A stretch of DNA of 63,928 nt from Gammaproteobacteria bacterium UBA2965 (GCA_002348385.1 DEBD01000034.1:1-63928), one strand, 5' to 3'; positions 33,380-42,967 are shown, counted from the stretch's first letter. Made by a program: numbers and translations. Notes: generated by a model not told the origin, from the sequence alone.

Positions 33380-33760
33380 ATGAAAGAGGAACTTCAGAGT
33401 GTGACAGTGCTGGTCATAGACGATAGTAAGACCATCCGGCGCAGCGCCGAAAACCTGCTCAGCAAAGAGGGCTACGATGTGGTTACGGCCACTGACGGAT
33501 TCGATGCGCTGGCAAAGATTGCGGACACGCGACCGGAAATCATATTTGTGGACATCATGATGCCGAGGCTCGATGGCTATCAGACCTGCGCGCTCATCAA
33601 GAACAACAGCGAGTTCAAGGCGACGCCCGTCGTCATGCTGTCCAGCAAAGACGGGCTGTTCGACAAAGCACGAGGCAGGGTTGTCGGATCGGACCGTTAC
33701 ATCACCAAGCCTTTTTCCAAAGAGGAGCTGCTTGGCACCATCAAGACCCTGGTTCACTGA
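33380..33760 (+). CDS. pilG: Twitching motility response regulator PilG
   Basis: Single-domain CheY-like regulator of the Chp pathway that promotes pilus extension. The 126-residue protein has the acidic pair VLVIDDSKTIRR (Asp14-Asp15), the phosphoacceptor IIFVDIMMP (Asp58), the switch Ser in MLSSKD and the lysine in YITKPFS. It is the first gene of a tight operon: pilH, pilI, pilJ, chpA and chpC follow with gaps of 6-26 nt. Confidence 0.95.
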   Translation: MKEELQSVTVLVIDDSKTIRRSAENLLSKEGYDVVTATDGFDALAKIADTRPEIIFVDIMMPRLDGYQTCALIKNNSEFKATPVVMLSSKDGLFDKARGRVVGSDRYITKPFSKEELLGTIKTLVH

Positions 33761-33771
33761 AAGCGACTCTC

Positions 33772-34137
33772 ATGGCGACCATCCTCGTTGTCGACGATTC
33801 TCCGACCCAGACCCACCGGCTGGCCAACACGCTGGTTCGTCAGGGTCATGAGGTGTTGACCGCCGCCAGCGGCCGCGACGGTATCGAGCTCGCCTCGGAA
33901 GAGCAGCCCGATGTGATCCTCATGGATGTGGTCATGCCGGGAATCAATGGCTTTCAAGCGACCCGACATCTCACCAGGGCAAAAAACACCGGCCACATTC
34001 CGGTAATCATTGTCTCCTCTAAGAGCCAGGACACGGATCGTGTCTGGGGTGAGCGACAGGGTGCGATTGGTTATCTCACCAAGCCTGTGGACGATCAGAC
34101 GCTGATCGACACGGTCAACAACGTGCTGTGCGGATAG
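33772..34137 (+). CDS. pilH: Twitching motility response regulator PilH
   Basis: Second CheY-like regulator of the Chp system, opposing PilG in controlling pilus motors. The 121 aa match PilH in length. Acidic pair VVDDSPTQ, phosphoacceptor ILMDVVMP (Asp52), IVSSKSQDTDRVWGERQGA (a PilH hallmark with the Trp) and the lysine in YLTKPVDD are visible. It sits 11 nt after pilG. Confidence 0.95.
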   Translation: MATILVVDDSPTQTHRLANTLVRQGHEVLTAASGRDGIELASEEQPDVILMDVVMPGINGFQATRHLTRAKNTGHIPVIIVSSKSQDTDRVWGERQGAIGYLTKPVDDQTLIDTVNNVLCG

Positions 34138-34150
34138 CGCGGAAATCAGC

Positions 34151-34705
34151 ATGTCGCAAACCCCAACACTCGATATCCTCAACGACATACAGTCGGCCGC
34201 GCTCAATAACGCCGCACCCCTTCCGCTGCGCGAGACGGCCCAGTTGGATTGGCAGGGCGTTGGATTCCAGGTGGGCGGTCTGCGGTTGGTGTCCCCCTTG
34301 GGGGAAGTTTCGGAAGTATTGACGCTGCCTCGGCTGGCATCCCTGCCCGGGGTCAAGTCCTGGGTGCTGGGGGTTGCCAATGTTCGTGGCCGCCTCATAC
34401 CGATAGTAGATCTGCACGAGTTTTTGGGTTTGACGAGCACGCTGCCGCGCGCCCAATGGCGCGTCCTGGTGGTGGAAGACGAAGATCTGATAGCCGGCTT
34501 CGTGGTGGAGCAGTCACTGGGCATTCAGCATTTTCTTGAAGAAGCGTTAGACGAAGCGGACATGCACGTGCACGCGTCGATCAAGCCGTACACTCGTGGC
34601 GTGTTTCGCGATGGTGGGCAGGTTTTCTTTGAAGCGCACCTGAAACTGATATTGAGGGACGATCGATTCTTCGACGTCGCAGAAAGGACAGAGCAGAAGG
34701 GTTGA
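34151..34705 (+). CDS. pilI: CheW-like adaptor PilI
   Basis: Couples the receptor PilJ to the kinase ChpA. The 184-residue protein is a single CheW domain, with VGGLRLVSPLGEVSEVL, the conserved VLGVANVRGRLIPIVDL core, and FLEEALDEAD towards the C-terminus. It is located between pilH and pilJ, as in P. aeruginosa. pilJ starts 6 nt later. Confidence 0.93.
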   Translation: MSQTPTLDILNDIQSAALNNAAPLPLRETAQLDWQGVGFQVGGLRLVSPLGEVSEVLTLPRLASLPGVKSWVLGVANVRGRLIPIVDLHEFLGLTSTLPRAQWRVLVVEDEDLIAGFVVEQSLGIQHFLEEALDEADMHVHASIKPYTRGVFRDGGQVFFEAHLKLILRDDRFFDVAERTEQKG

Positions 34706-34711
34706 AGGGAC

Positions 34712-35932
34712 ATGAAAGCAGGAAAGTTATCTCCGTTGGTTGTCACTCTCATGGTGTTGCTGGTTGGAGCGCTTGCCGGTATGACCTACATGATCGGCAC
34801 TGAGCAGCTGCTGGCTTTAGATGGCACCGGCCTGATGCTGGCGGGCGCCTCCATGGCGCTCATGTGGACCATAGCAGTGCTGATGGTGCGCGATGCCCGC
34901 GCTCAGCTCGCCGAGCAGGCGACCCAGAACGGGCGCAATCAGGCGGCCATCTTGCAGTTGCTCGATGAAATCTCGGACCTGGCCGAGGGCGACCTGAGCA
35001 TCCGGGCTTCGGTCACGGAGAACTTTACCGGGGCCATTGCCGACTCCATCAACTTTGCCATCGACCAGATGCGCGGCCTGGTGTTCAACATCAACGACCT
35101 GTCGCACCAGGTGGCGGCGGCGGCCGAGAATACCCAGAGCACGGCATCGAAACTTGCCGATGCGGCGGAGGGACAGGCCAAGGAAATTGGTGCGGCCTCG
35201 CATGCCATCAACGACATGGCCGCGTCCATCGATCACGTATCCTCCAACGCGGCGGAGTCGGCTGCGGTGGCCGAGCGTGCCGTGGAGATCGCTAACAATG
35301 GTGCGCACGTTGTCCAGGACACCATTCAGGGAATGGATACCATTCGCGGTCAGATTCAGGAGACTTCCAAACGCATCAAGCGGCTGGGGGAGTCGAGCCA
35401 GGAGATCGGCGACATCGTATCGTTGATCAACGACATTGCGGACCAGACCAACATACTGTCGCTCAATGCGGCCATCCAGGCTTCCATGGCTGGCGACTCA
35501 GGCCGAGGCTTTGCCGTGGTGGCCGACGAAGTTCAGCGGCTGGCCGAGCGTTCGAGTGCGGCAACCAAGCAGATTGCGGCCCTCGTCAAAACCATTCAGA
35601 CGGATACCAACGAAGCCGTCATCTCCATGGAGCAGACCACCTCCGAGGTAGTGGGCGGCGCCAAACGCGCCCAGGATGCGGGCGTTGCGCTGGAAGAGAT
35701 CGAGAACGTTTCCACTTCCTTGGCGGAGCTGATTCAGAACATCAGCAACGCGGCCCGACAGCAGGCAGCCTCGGCTGGGCACGTCTCCAATACCATGAAT
35801 GTCATCCAGGACATCACCGCTCAGACGGTGGATGGCACGGAGAAAACCGCATCCTCCATCGGGCATCTCGCGGCCATGGCCAACGAGATGCGAACCTCTG
35901 TGGAAGGCTTCAAACTGCCCGAGACCAAGTAG
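34712..35932 (+). CDS. pilJ: Methyl-accepting chemotaxis protein PilJ lacking a periplasmic domain
   Basis: Receptor of the Chp pathway. The 406-residue protein has two membrane helices (about 9-28 and 40-58) separated by only about 11 residues, then a HAMP-like region, and the signalling domain. The hairpin tip NILSLNAAIQASMAGDSGRGFAVVADE, given here at about residues 247-273, is the PilJ variant of the MCP tip. P. aeruginosa PilJ is 682 aa with large periplasmic PilJ domains, so this copy lacks the external sensor. The frame is clean and the gene sits normally between pilI and chpA, so it is unlikely to be a broken gene. Confidence 0.92.
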   Translation: MKAGKLSPLVVTLMVLLVGALAGMTYMIGTEQLLALDGTGLMLAGASMALMWTIAVLMVRDARAQLAEQATQNGRNQAAILQLLDEISDLAEGDLSIRASVTENFTGAIADSINFAIDQMRGLVFNINDLSHQVAAAAENTQSTASKLADAAEGQAKEIGAASHAINDMAASIDHVSSNAAESAAVAERAVEIANNGAHVVQDTIQGMDTIRGQIQETSKRIKRLGESSQEIGDIVSLINDIADQTNILSLNAAIQASMAGDSGRGFAVVADEVQRLAERSSAATKQIAALVKTIQTDTNEAVISMEQTTSEVVGGAKRAQDAGVALEEIENVSTSLAELIQNISNAARQQAASAGHVSNTMNVIQDITAQTVDGTEKTASSIGHLAAMANEMRTSVEGFKLPETK

Positions 35933-35958
35933 GCGCAGGCGAGAACAAAGAACCAAAG

Positions 35959-38900
35959 ATGCCCACAGGCCGAGAACACTTTGCGCTCGTTTGGATAAAG
36001 AGCGAGCTCCTCGAGACCCTCAATGAGGCTCGTGAGTCGCTGGAGGCGTTTGCCGAATCCGACGGCGAACTGACGCACATGCGCACTTGCCTTACGGCCA
36101 TGCACCAGGTGCACGGCACCCTGGTGATGCTGGAGCTTGAAGGACTGGCGCTACTCGCCGACCACCTGGAGCGGCTGGCTCAGCAGCTCATGGGAGGCAT
36201 CGTCTCCGAGGAAAACGGCGCCGTTCAGTGTCTGATGCAGGGCATTCTGGAACTACCGGGGAACCTGGACGAAATTCAGCGGGGACTTTTGGACTCCGCC
36301 GAGCTGGCGTTGCCGCTCATCAACGAGATTCGCCGTCACCTGGGCGAGGAAGCGTTGGCCGGCGGTCAGGTTACGCCGCTGTCCGGCGTGCAGGAATCGG
36401 CTGTGGAGCGGTTCGAAGATATCGATGGCAATGAGAAAGCCAAGAAGATTCGCGCAGCCTATCAGCAGGTGCTGCTGTCCATCCTGAAAGGGGGCGATCG
36501 ATCGCGCTCTGTAGAGGGGCTCAACAAGGTGGCACAGGGCCTCACCCGGGTGTGTGAAGGCACGCCCCACGAGTCGCTGTGGCAGGCGTTTGGCGAGTTC
36601 GTGGCCGGTCTGGGCATGGGAGAAGGTCCCATAGACGGCGATGCGGTTAAGCTATTGCGCCGAGTGGATTCGGAAATGCGGCAGCTGGCCGCCGACGGCA
36701 CAGAGGCCCTGCGCCAGCCCGTTTCCCTGGAGCTGATCCGACAGCTGCTGGAGAGTTGTCGGCAGCGTAACTATCAAAGTGAAGCGCTTGAGGAGCTGCG
36801 TGCCACGTTGCACAGCGCCTCGCAGACCGATGGGCTTGCGTTCTCCGGCCGTGAAGCACTGGCCAGCGCGGCCGCCGCGCTGCGCGAAGAGCTGGCAACA
36901 GTAAAAGACCAGCTGGATTTGTTGGCGCGTGGTGGCGCACCTGTCAGCGCCGACCTGGGTGGTCTGATCGCGCCGCTCAAGCAGATCGGCAGCACGTTGT
37001 CGCTGTTAGGGTTCGAAAGCTCCAAAATCATCGTTGCCGACCAGGTGGATACGCTCAATCGGCTTATCGATGAGTCGCCCGGGGGCAACTCGGCGCTGAT
37101 CACGGTGGCCAGCGCGCTGGTGCAGGTGGATGAAAACCTGGCTAGTTTCGCTCATGGCAAGCCGGCGTTAGAGCAGATCACTGACGATGCGCAACGGGCC
37201 GTCATCGTGGAAGCTCGCGCGGGCCTGGAGCGAGTCAAACAGGCCGTGGTTGAGTACATCTCTTCTCAGTGGACGTCCGCTTGCCTGGAAGGCGTTCCGG
37301 AGCAGCTCGAAGAGATCTGCGGGGCGCTTGGCATCATTCCCCTGGAGCGAGCCGCGCGGCTGCTTGCCGGATGCGGCGCATACGTCGCCGCGCGTTTGAT
37401 GGGAAGCGGCCAGCCGCGTTGGGACGAAATGGACGCGCTGGCGGACGCGATCAGCGGCGTGGAGTACTACCTGGAGCGTCTCGGAGAAGAGTCCGGGGTG
37501 GGGGCCGACGACGTCTTGGATCTGGTGGCGCGCAGCCTGCAATCCCTAGGGATCGACGAGCAACGCATCGCGCAGCCCCTGCCGGACGAAGCTGGCCAGG
37601 CGGCTGACGCTGAAGGGGCGCCGTTGGTTGAGTTGGAGTTACCCCGGGCCGACGCGGCAGACGTTGAGGCTCACAAGCCCCCCGTGCGGGCGAGTGACCT
37701 TGAGGCCCGAACGCCGGAAGTTGAGCTCCATCCAGTCATCGAGCACGACGCTTTCGATGAAGACTCTGCTGTGCCGGATACGCCAGCCGCGGAGCCGGAG
37801 CCCGCCCAACCGGACACCGAGCCCGCGGCCGCGAACGCGGCGGCAGCCGAAGCCCTCACGCTGGTGGACGTGTTCGACAGCGATCAGGAAATCGTTGAGA
37901 TCTTCACCGAAGAGGTAGGCGACGTGCTGGAGGCGATCGCCGGCTGGTTGCCCAGGTGGCGTGAAGATTTTGACCACGAAGAAGCGCTGGGCGAGGTGCG
38001 GCGCGCCTTCCACACACTCAAGGGAAGCGCCCGCACCGTCGGTGCGAATGTCATCGGAGAGGTGGCTTGGTCTGTTGAGAACATGCTCAATCGGGTTCTT
38101 GAAAGCACCGTGATACCAACCGACCAGCTGGTGGGCGTGGTGGATGAAGCGCGCGCCCTGGTCGTTGAATTGCGCGAGGCGTTCGAAGCTCAGCGCGCTG
38201 GCGACATGGATCAGGTTGGGCGCGTCATGGAGCGCGCCGACATCCTGGCGTCGGGCGGCACCTTGGAAGACGGTGAGCAGCCGGAGCAGCCGGAGCAGCC
38301 GGAAGCTCACGTTGAGCCCACCGAGCCAGGGTCCCTGCCCGCCGCGGAGTCCAAGCGGTTGCCGGGCCTGGCCGAGCCGCCGGTTAGCGCAGAGCCGATA
38401 GAGGAACAAGACAGCGACGCGTTGTTTGCCGCAGAAGTCAGACCCTATCTGGATCAGTTGCGGTCGGTGGTCAGCGAAGGCACGTTCACCCTCACGCACG
38501 ACAGCGTAGACGCATTGCATGGCATCGCCGCCAGCGCGGCTTTGCGGGGCATGGAATCTGTCGGTGAGTTGGCGCAGGCTGCATACGAGCTTGCTCGTGT
38601 CCTGCACGTTGACGACACCACGACGGTGTCTTACGACGCGGCAGAGTTCTTCCTGGCGGCGCTGAGCGCGTTGGCAGCAGGGTGTGATGCGCCGGCCGAG
38701 GACGACGAAGCGACCGATGATCATGCCCAGCTGATTGCAGACGCAGACCTGCTGGTCTTGCGGGCCAATCAGGACCGCGCCGGAACCGAGCTGGTGCCGG
38801 CTGCCGCGTTGGTCACCATCACGGCATCGGAAGAGTTTTTCGGCAACTGGCACGAGGGGGCGCTGGATCTGGAATTTAGCGGCAAGCTGGTGGAAGCGCT

Positions 38901-41766
38901 GTCCGAGGTTGCCAAAACGGCGTCGGCCGCCGACCGGGAGCCAATCGCCGACCTGGCGCGGGCGCAGGGTGCCGCCATCGAACACCTTGAGCACGAGTCC
39001 CTGACGCCGCAAGCCTACCTGGTGCTGTCGCGCGCACACAGCCGTCTGTTGGAGCATATTGACGCGTTGGCCACCGACGAGTGGTCGGTGTCCGCCCACG
39101 AGGAAGTTCTGGCGCTGCGGGCGCTCGTCGACCAGGATCAGGCAGACGCGGACACCTCCGTTGAGCAGGAGCTTGGAGCGGCGGAGGAAGGCGCCGAGGT
39201 GGCTATTCTGCGCGAAGCCGAAGCCATGGAAGCAGACAACATCGTGCAGTTTCCGGCCGCGTCCGCCGATCTCGATCCCGAACCAGCCTTCGACCGGCAA
39301 TCGTTGATTCCTGAGGATCTCGATGAGGAAATTGTTGGGATCTTCTTCGAAGAGGCCGACGAAATTCTCGAAGTGCTCGAGCAGAATATCCACGAGTGGT
39401 CTGGTGAGCGGAATAATCGACTGTATCTGGAGAACCTGCTGCGTGGTCTCCACACCCTCAAGGGCGGCGCCAGGCTTGCGGGCCTGGTGCAGCTGGGCGA
39501 CCTGACCCATCAATTCGAATCGCACCTCATCGAGGTCCAGGGCAGCGATGCATCTCTCGGGGCAGGTTTTTTCGCGGCGCTCAATACGCGCTACGACGAT
39601 CTCACCGCCTTAGTCGGCAGGATCAGGCATGCCTTGTCCTCTGGTGCCGCGGCCCCGGCCGTCCAGCCAGAAGAACATGTCGAGGCCGACGCAGCTGAGA
39701 CCACACAGGGCGTGGGTGAAGAAGCGTCGGAGTCTTCGCTAGCAGCCACGGACGTTGAGCAACCCCCCGAAGAGTCGTCCGAACAGGCGGCGCCGGCCAC
39801 GGCTGCCACGGATGAGGTGCCGACGGAGGCAGAAGGCTCAACCGCGGCTCAAGAGTCAGCCGAAATCGAAGCGTCGACTGCCGCCGGAGCGGCGGAAGAA
39901 GAATTCGCGGCGCCGGAACCGCTCGAGGTGCAGCCCAAAACGCACACCAAGGTGGATCGCGGCAAGGAGATGGTTCGGGTCGGAGCGGGCTTGCTCGAAG
40001 AGTTGGTCAACCTGGCGGGCGAGAGCAGTATCGTGCGCGCTCGTGTCGAGCAGGACATGAGCGATTTCACCAGCGCCCTGGACGAGATGGAAGTCACCAT
40101 CGAGCGGGTTCGCGAGCAGCTGCGGCGTCTGCAGATCGAGACCGAAGCCCAGACTCTGTTCCGCCGCGACAGCGTCGATGAGCCCGGCTATACCGAGTTC
40201 GATCCTCTGGAGATGGACCGCTACTCCCAGTTGCAGCAGGTGTCCCGCGAGCTGGCCGAGAGCGCCTCGGACATGCTGGATCTCAAAGAGACCCTGTTGT
40301 TCAAAGCGCGTGAATCGGAAACCCTGCTGCTACAGCAAGCGCGCATCAACACCGAACTCCAAGAAGGTCTGATGCGCACGCGCATGGTGCCTTTCTCTCG
40401 CCTGTTGCCACGGCTACGCCGAATCGTGCGTCAGGTGTCTGCGGAGCTCGACAAAGAGATCGACTTCAGCGCCTACAACGTGGAAGGCGAGCTGGACCGG
40501 AACCTGCTCGAGCGCATGGTGCCTCCGTTGGAGCACATGTTGCGGAACGCGGCTGATCACGGCATCGAGAGTGCAGACCTACGCAAGAATTTCGGAAAGC
40601 CGTCTGCCGGACGAATCGAGCTGCGTCTGTCCCGCGAGGGCGGCGATGTGGTCATTGAAATCAGTGACGATGGCGCTGGCATCGATGTGGAATCCGTTCG
40701 CGAGAAGGCGGTGGAGCGAGGCCTGGTGGCCGAAGGTGCCGCGCTGCGCGATGAGGAGATTACACAGTTCGTATTGGCGCCTGGATTTTCCACCGCCAAA
40801 TCGGTCACTCAGATTTCCGGCCGCGGTGTGGGCATGGATGTGGTGCACAGCGAGGTTAAGCAGCTGGGCGGAAGCATCCACATACGTTCCAGACCAGGCA
40901 AGGGCACCCGCTTTACCGTGCGCGTGCCGTTCACCGTGTCGGTGAACCGCTCCCTTATGGTGTCGGTGGGCGAGGACCTCTACGCGATTCCGCTGAATAA
41001 CATCGAAGGCATCGTGCTGCTGAATCCAGACGAGCTAGAAACCTTGTACGCGCCCGAGGTCAACACCTTTGAATATGCGGGCGTCCCCTATCGAGTTCGC
41101 TACCTGGGCCACTACCTTGGTAGGGAGTTCCGCGCTGCGTCTCAGCAGAGTTCGGTTCCCGTGGTTTTGGTGCGCTCCGGCGACCAGAGCGTGGCGGTTC
41201 ATGTAGACGCGGTGCAGGGGAGCCGGGAAATCGTCGTTAAGAGCCTGGGCCCGCAGTTTGCTGGCGTGGGCGGCGTGTCGGGAGCCACCATTCTTGGTGA
41301 CGGCAGCGTGGTGGTGATTCTGGATATGCTGGCGCTGATCCGCGCCCACGGGGCGGACGACGGCCTGCGCGCACCAAAACGTCCAGCGTCGAGTCAATCG
41401 CGCACGCGCTGTGTGATGGTGGTGGACGATTCTGTAACCGTTCGCAAGGTCACGTCTCGGTTGCTTGAGCGTCAGGGTATGGACGTCATCGTCGCCAAAG
41501 ACGGCGCCGAGGCCGTGGCGCTGCTTCAGGAGCGGCGTCCGGACCTCATGCTGCTGGATATCGAGATGCCACGCATGGACGGATTTGAGGTGGCCCGTCA
41601 GGTGCGACGGGACGAGCGCTTGAAAGATCTGCCAATTGTGATGATCAGCTCGCGAACGGGGAAGAAGCACCAGGAGCGCGCTGCGGAGCTGGCGGTCAAC
41701 AGTTTACTCGGCAAACCTTTCCAGGAAAGCGAGTTGCTTTCGACCATTGATGGGCTGGTCAACTAG
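35959..41766 (+). CDS. chpA: Hybrid histidine kinase ChpA (PilL)
   Basis: Central CheA-type kinase of the Chp twitching/surface-sensing system, 1935 aa. Hpt-like sites: His49 (HQVHG), His685 (FHTLKGSA), a degenerate one at His854 (LHGIAAS) and His1165 (LHTLKGGA). Between them lie helical degenerate domains (about 130-530) and acidic Pro/Glu/Ala-rich linkers. The kinase core follows: dimerisation from about 1330, HATPase with N box HMLRNAADHG (Asn about 1530), DDGAGID and GRGVGMDVV, a CheW-like domain (about 1655-1800), and a receiver (about 1815-1935; acidic pair VVDDS, phosphoacceptor Asp1867, lysine in GKPFQ). P. aeruginosa ChpA is larger (~2470 aa, more Hpt units). pilK and chpB are not present next to it. 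Confidence 0.95.
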   Translation: MPTGREHFALVWIKSELLETLNEARESLEAFAESDGELTHMRTCLTAMHQVHGTLVMLELEGLALLADHLERLAQQLMGGIVSEENGAVQCLMQGILELPGNLDEIQRGLLDSAELALPLINEIRRHLGEEALAGGQVTPLSGVQESAVERFEDIDGNEKAKKIRAAYQQVLLSILKGGDRSRSVEGLNKVAQGLTRVCEGTPHESLWQAFGEFVAGLGMGEGPIDGDAVKLLRRVDSEMRQLAADGTEALRQPVSLELIRQLLESCRQRNYQSEALEELRATLHSASQTDGLAFSGREALASAAAALREELATVKDQLDLLARGGAPVSADLGGLIAPLKQIGSTLSLLGFESSKIIVADQVDTLNRLIDESPGGNSALITVASALVQVDENLASFAHGKPALEQITDDAQRAVIVEARAGLERVKQAVVEYISSQWTSACLEGVPEQLEEICGALGIIPLERAARLLAGCGAYVAARLMGSGQPRWDEMDALADAISGVEYYLERLGEESGVGADDVLDLVARSLQSLGIDEQRIAQPLPDEAGQAADAEGAPLVELELPRADAADVEAHKPPVRASDLEARTPEVELHPVIEHDAFDEDSAVPDTPAAEPEPAQPDTEPAAANAAAAEALTLVDVFDSDQEIVEIFTEEVGDVLEAIAGWLPRWREDFDHEEALGEVRRAFHTLKGSARTVGANVIGEVAWSVENMLNRVLESTVIPTDQLVGVVDEARALVVELREAFEAQRAGDMDQVGRVMERADILASGGTLEDGEQPEQPEQPEAHVEPTEPGSLPAAESKRLPGLAEPPVSAEPIEEQDSDALFAAEVRPYLDQLRSVVSEGTFTLTHDSVDALHGIAASAALRGMESVGELAQAAYELARVLHVDDTTTVSYDAAEFFLAALSALAAGCDAPAEDDEATDDHAQLIADADLLVLRANQDRAGTELVPAAALVTITASEEFFGNWHEGALDLEFSGKLVEALSEVAKTASAADREPIADLARAQGAAIEHLEHESLTPQAYLVLSRAHSRLLEHIDALATDEWSVSAHEEVLALRALVDQDQADADTSVEQELGAAEEGAEVAILREAEAMEADNIVQFPAASADLDPEPAFDRQSLIPEDLDEEIVGIFFEEADEILEVLEQNIHEWSGERNNRLYLENLLRGLHTLKGGARLAGLVQLGDLTHQFESHLIEVQGSDASLGAGFFAALNTRYDDLTALVGRIRHALSSGAAAPAVQPEEHVEADAAETTQGVGEEASESSLAATDVEQPPEESSEQAAPATAATDEVPTEAEGSTAAQESAEIEASTAAGAAEEEFAAPEPLEVQPKTHTKVDRGKEMVRVGAGLLEELVNLAGESSIVRARVEQDMSDFTSALDEMEVTIERVREQLRRLQIETEAQTLFRRDSVDEPGYTEFDPLEMDRYSQLQQVSRELAESASDMLDLKETLLFKARESETLLLQQARINTELQEGLMRTRMVPFSRLLPRLRRIVRQVSAELDKEIDFSAYNVEGELDRNLLERMVPPLEHMLRNAADHGIESADLRKNFGKPSAGRIELRLSREGGDVVIEISDDGAGIDVESVREKAVERGLVAEGAALRDEEITQFVLAPGFSTAKSVTQISGRGVGMDVVHSEVKQLGGSIHIRSRPGKGTRFTVRVPFTVSVNRSLMVSVGEDLYAIPLNNIEGIVLLNPDELETLYAPEVNTFEYAGVPYRVRYLGHYLGREFRAASQQSSVPVVLVRSGDQSVAVHVDAVQGSREIVVKSLGPQFAGVGGVSGATILGDGSVVVILDMLALIRAHGADDGLRAPKRPASSQSRTRCVMVVDDSVTVRKVTSRLLERQGMDVIVAKDGAEAVALLQERRPDLMLLDIEMPRMDGFEVARQVRRDERLKDLPIVMISSRTGKKHQERAAELAVNSLLGKPFQESELLSTIDGLVN
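38275..38301 (+). repeat. Three tandem 9-bp units in chpA encoding Glu-Gln-Pro
   Basis: GAGCAGCCG is repeated three times head to tail in frame, encoding (EQP)3 in a flexible linker between Hpt regions of ChpA. Such in-frame triplet-multiple repeats can vary in copy number by slippage without breaking the frame. Confidence 0.9.
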
Positions 41767-41774
41767 GATTTGAA

Positions 41775-42257
41775 GTGGCAGCGGTTGTGGCGCAAGAATC
41801 TTCAGAAATTTCCTGTGTGCTGATCCCCATGAATGGCGGACCGCTGCTGCTGCCGAACGTGTGCGTGGCGGAAATTCTGCCGTGGCGGCGCATCAAGACC
41901 CATGCGGGCCTGCCGGATTGGTGTCTTGGCATTCTCGCGTGGCGCGGGGCAGAGGTGCCGGTGGTGAGTTTCGACTGCATCAACAACCAGGATCTGCATG
42001 ACGATGGCGCTGGCCGGTGCATCGTGGTGATGAACCGTACGCGGCTTGCCGATGGCATACCTTTTTATGCCTTTGCCGCCACGGGGCTGCCCAGAATGAT
42101 GCAGTTGGCCGATGGCGACCTGAGTAGCGTGCCGGGCCGATTGAAGCGCGCGGAAGTTGCCGCGGTGCAATTGGGTACCGAAACGGCCATCATCCCGAAC
42201 CTGGAGGTGGTGGAACGCTCGGTGACCGAGCTCGCCGGGGACTTCCAGACCCCCTAG
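41775..42257 (+). CDS. chpC: CheW-like protein ChpC
   Basis: Second CheW-domain adaptor of the Chp cluster, 160 aa from a GTG at 41775 (another in-frame GTG follows at 41787). CheW hallmarks are the LLLPNVCVAEILPW strand and the LGILAWRGAEVPVVSFD core. In P. aeruginosa chpC follows chpB; here it directly follows chpA by 8 nt. The last 4 bp overlap the 3' end of rsmE on the other strand. Confidence 0.85.
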   Translation: MAAVVAQESSEISCVLIPMNGGPLLLPNVCVAEILPWRRIKTHAGLPDWCLGILAWRGAEVPVVSFDCINNQDLHDDGAGRCIVVMNRTRLADGIPFYAFAATGLPRMMQLADGDLSSVPGRLKRAEVAAVQLGTETAIIPNLEVVERSVTELAGDFQTP

Positions 42258-42967
42258 CGCCAACCCCAGAGCTGTCTTATTCCCGCCAACGCCGCCAGCG
42301 GCGCTGTTTCCGCGCGTAGTATCCAATCGCCGAGCCCCCAGGCAACCGCGCCGGCGGCCCGCGCATGCCGAAGCTCGTCCTCCGTCCACCCGCCCTCTGG
42401 GCCTACCAGCAAAGCCAGCGCTTGGCGTGGCAGGGCTGGATTCAACGGGCTGCTGCCTGGTTGCAGAATGAATTTGGGCAGTGAGGCCGTGGCTGCTAGG
42501 TAGCTGCTCAGGTCCGTGGGCTCGTGCACGGTGGGTACGAATGCCCGATTGCTCTGTTCGCTGGCGTGGATCGCGATCTTCTGCCAGTGCGCCACGCGCC
42601 CGGTGGTGCGGCTGGCGTTGATGCGCACGTTGCTGCGCGCGGCGGTGATCGGCCAAAGATCGGTAATCCCCAGCTCTGTGGCCTTCTGCGTCACGGTGTC
42701 CATGGCCTGACCCTTGAGCCATCCCAGCGCCAGATGCAGAGGTAGCGGCGGCCCGTGATGGCTGATGAGCTCGCCGAAGGTGAGGGCGGCCGCCTTGCCG
42801 GCGCTGCCGCTTACGGTCGCCTCATACTCACTGCCGGAGCCGTCGAAACAGGTCACCGTGTCGCCGGTCTTCAGGCGCAGCACGCGGGTCAGGTAGTGGC
42901 TGCGCTCGGCGTCCAATGTGTGTTGCTGCCCAGCGCTGATCTCCGGTACGAAAAGTCGGTGGCCCAT
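42254..42967 (-). CDS. rsmE: 16S rRNA (uracil1498-N3)-methyltransferase
   Basis: Methylates U1498 of 16S rRNA. From the ATG at 42967 it is 237 aa; an upstream in-frame GTG (42973) is possible. It has an N-terminal PUA-like region (RSHYLTRVLRLKTGD) and the SPOUT/trefoil-knot motifs LLVGPEGGWTEDEL and LGDWILRAETA. It lies 27 nt after metF on the minus strand and converges on chpC. Confidence 0.94.
   Translation of the reverse strand: MGHRLFVPEISAGQQHTLDAERSHYLTRVLRLKTGDTVTCFDGSGSEYEATVSGSAGKAAALTFGELISHHGPPLPLHLALGWLKGQAMDTVTQKATELGITDLWPITAARSNVRINASRTTGRVAHWQKIAIHASEQSNRAFVPTVHEPTDLSSYLAATASLPKFILQPGSSPLNPALPRQALALLVGPEGGWTEDELRHARAAGAVAWGLGDWILRAETAPLAALAGIRQLWGWR

Noticed and set aside
38275..38301. 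CRISPR-like short repeat in chpA
   Set aside because: It is a perfect in-frame tandem with no spacers inside a coding linker.
37639..39525. A 628-codon open frame on the minus strand opposite chpA
   Set aside because: It is the GC-rich antisense shadow of a clear ChpA reading frame with recognisable Hpt motifs; its protein has no family features.
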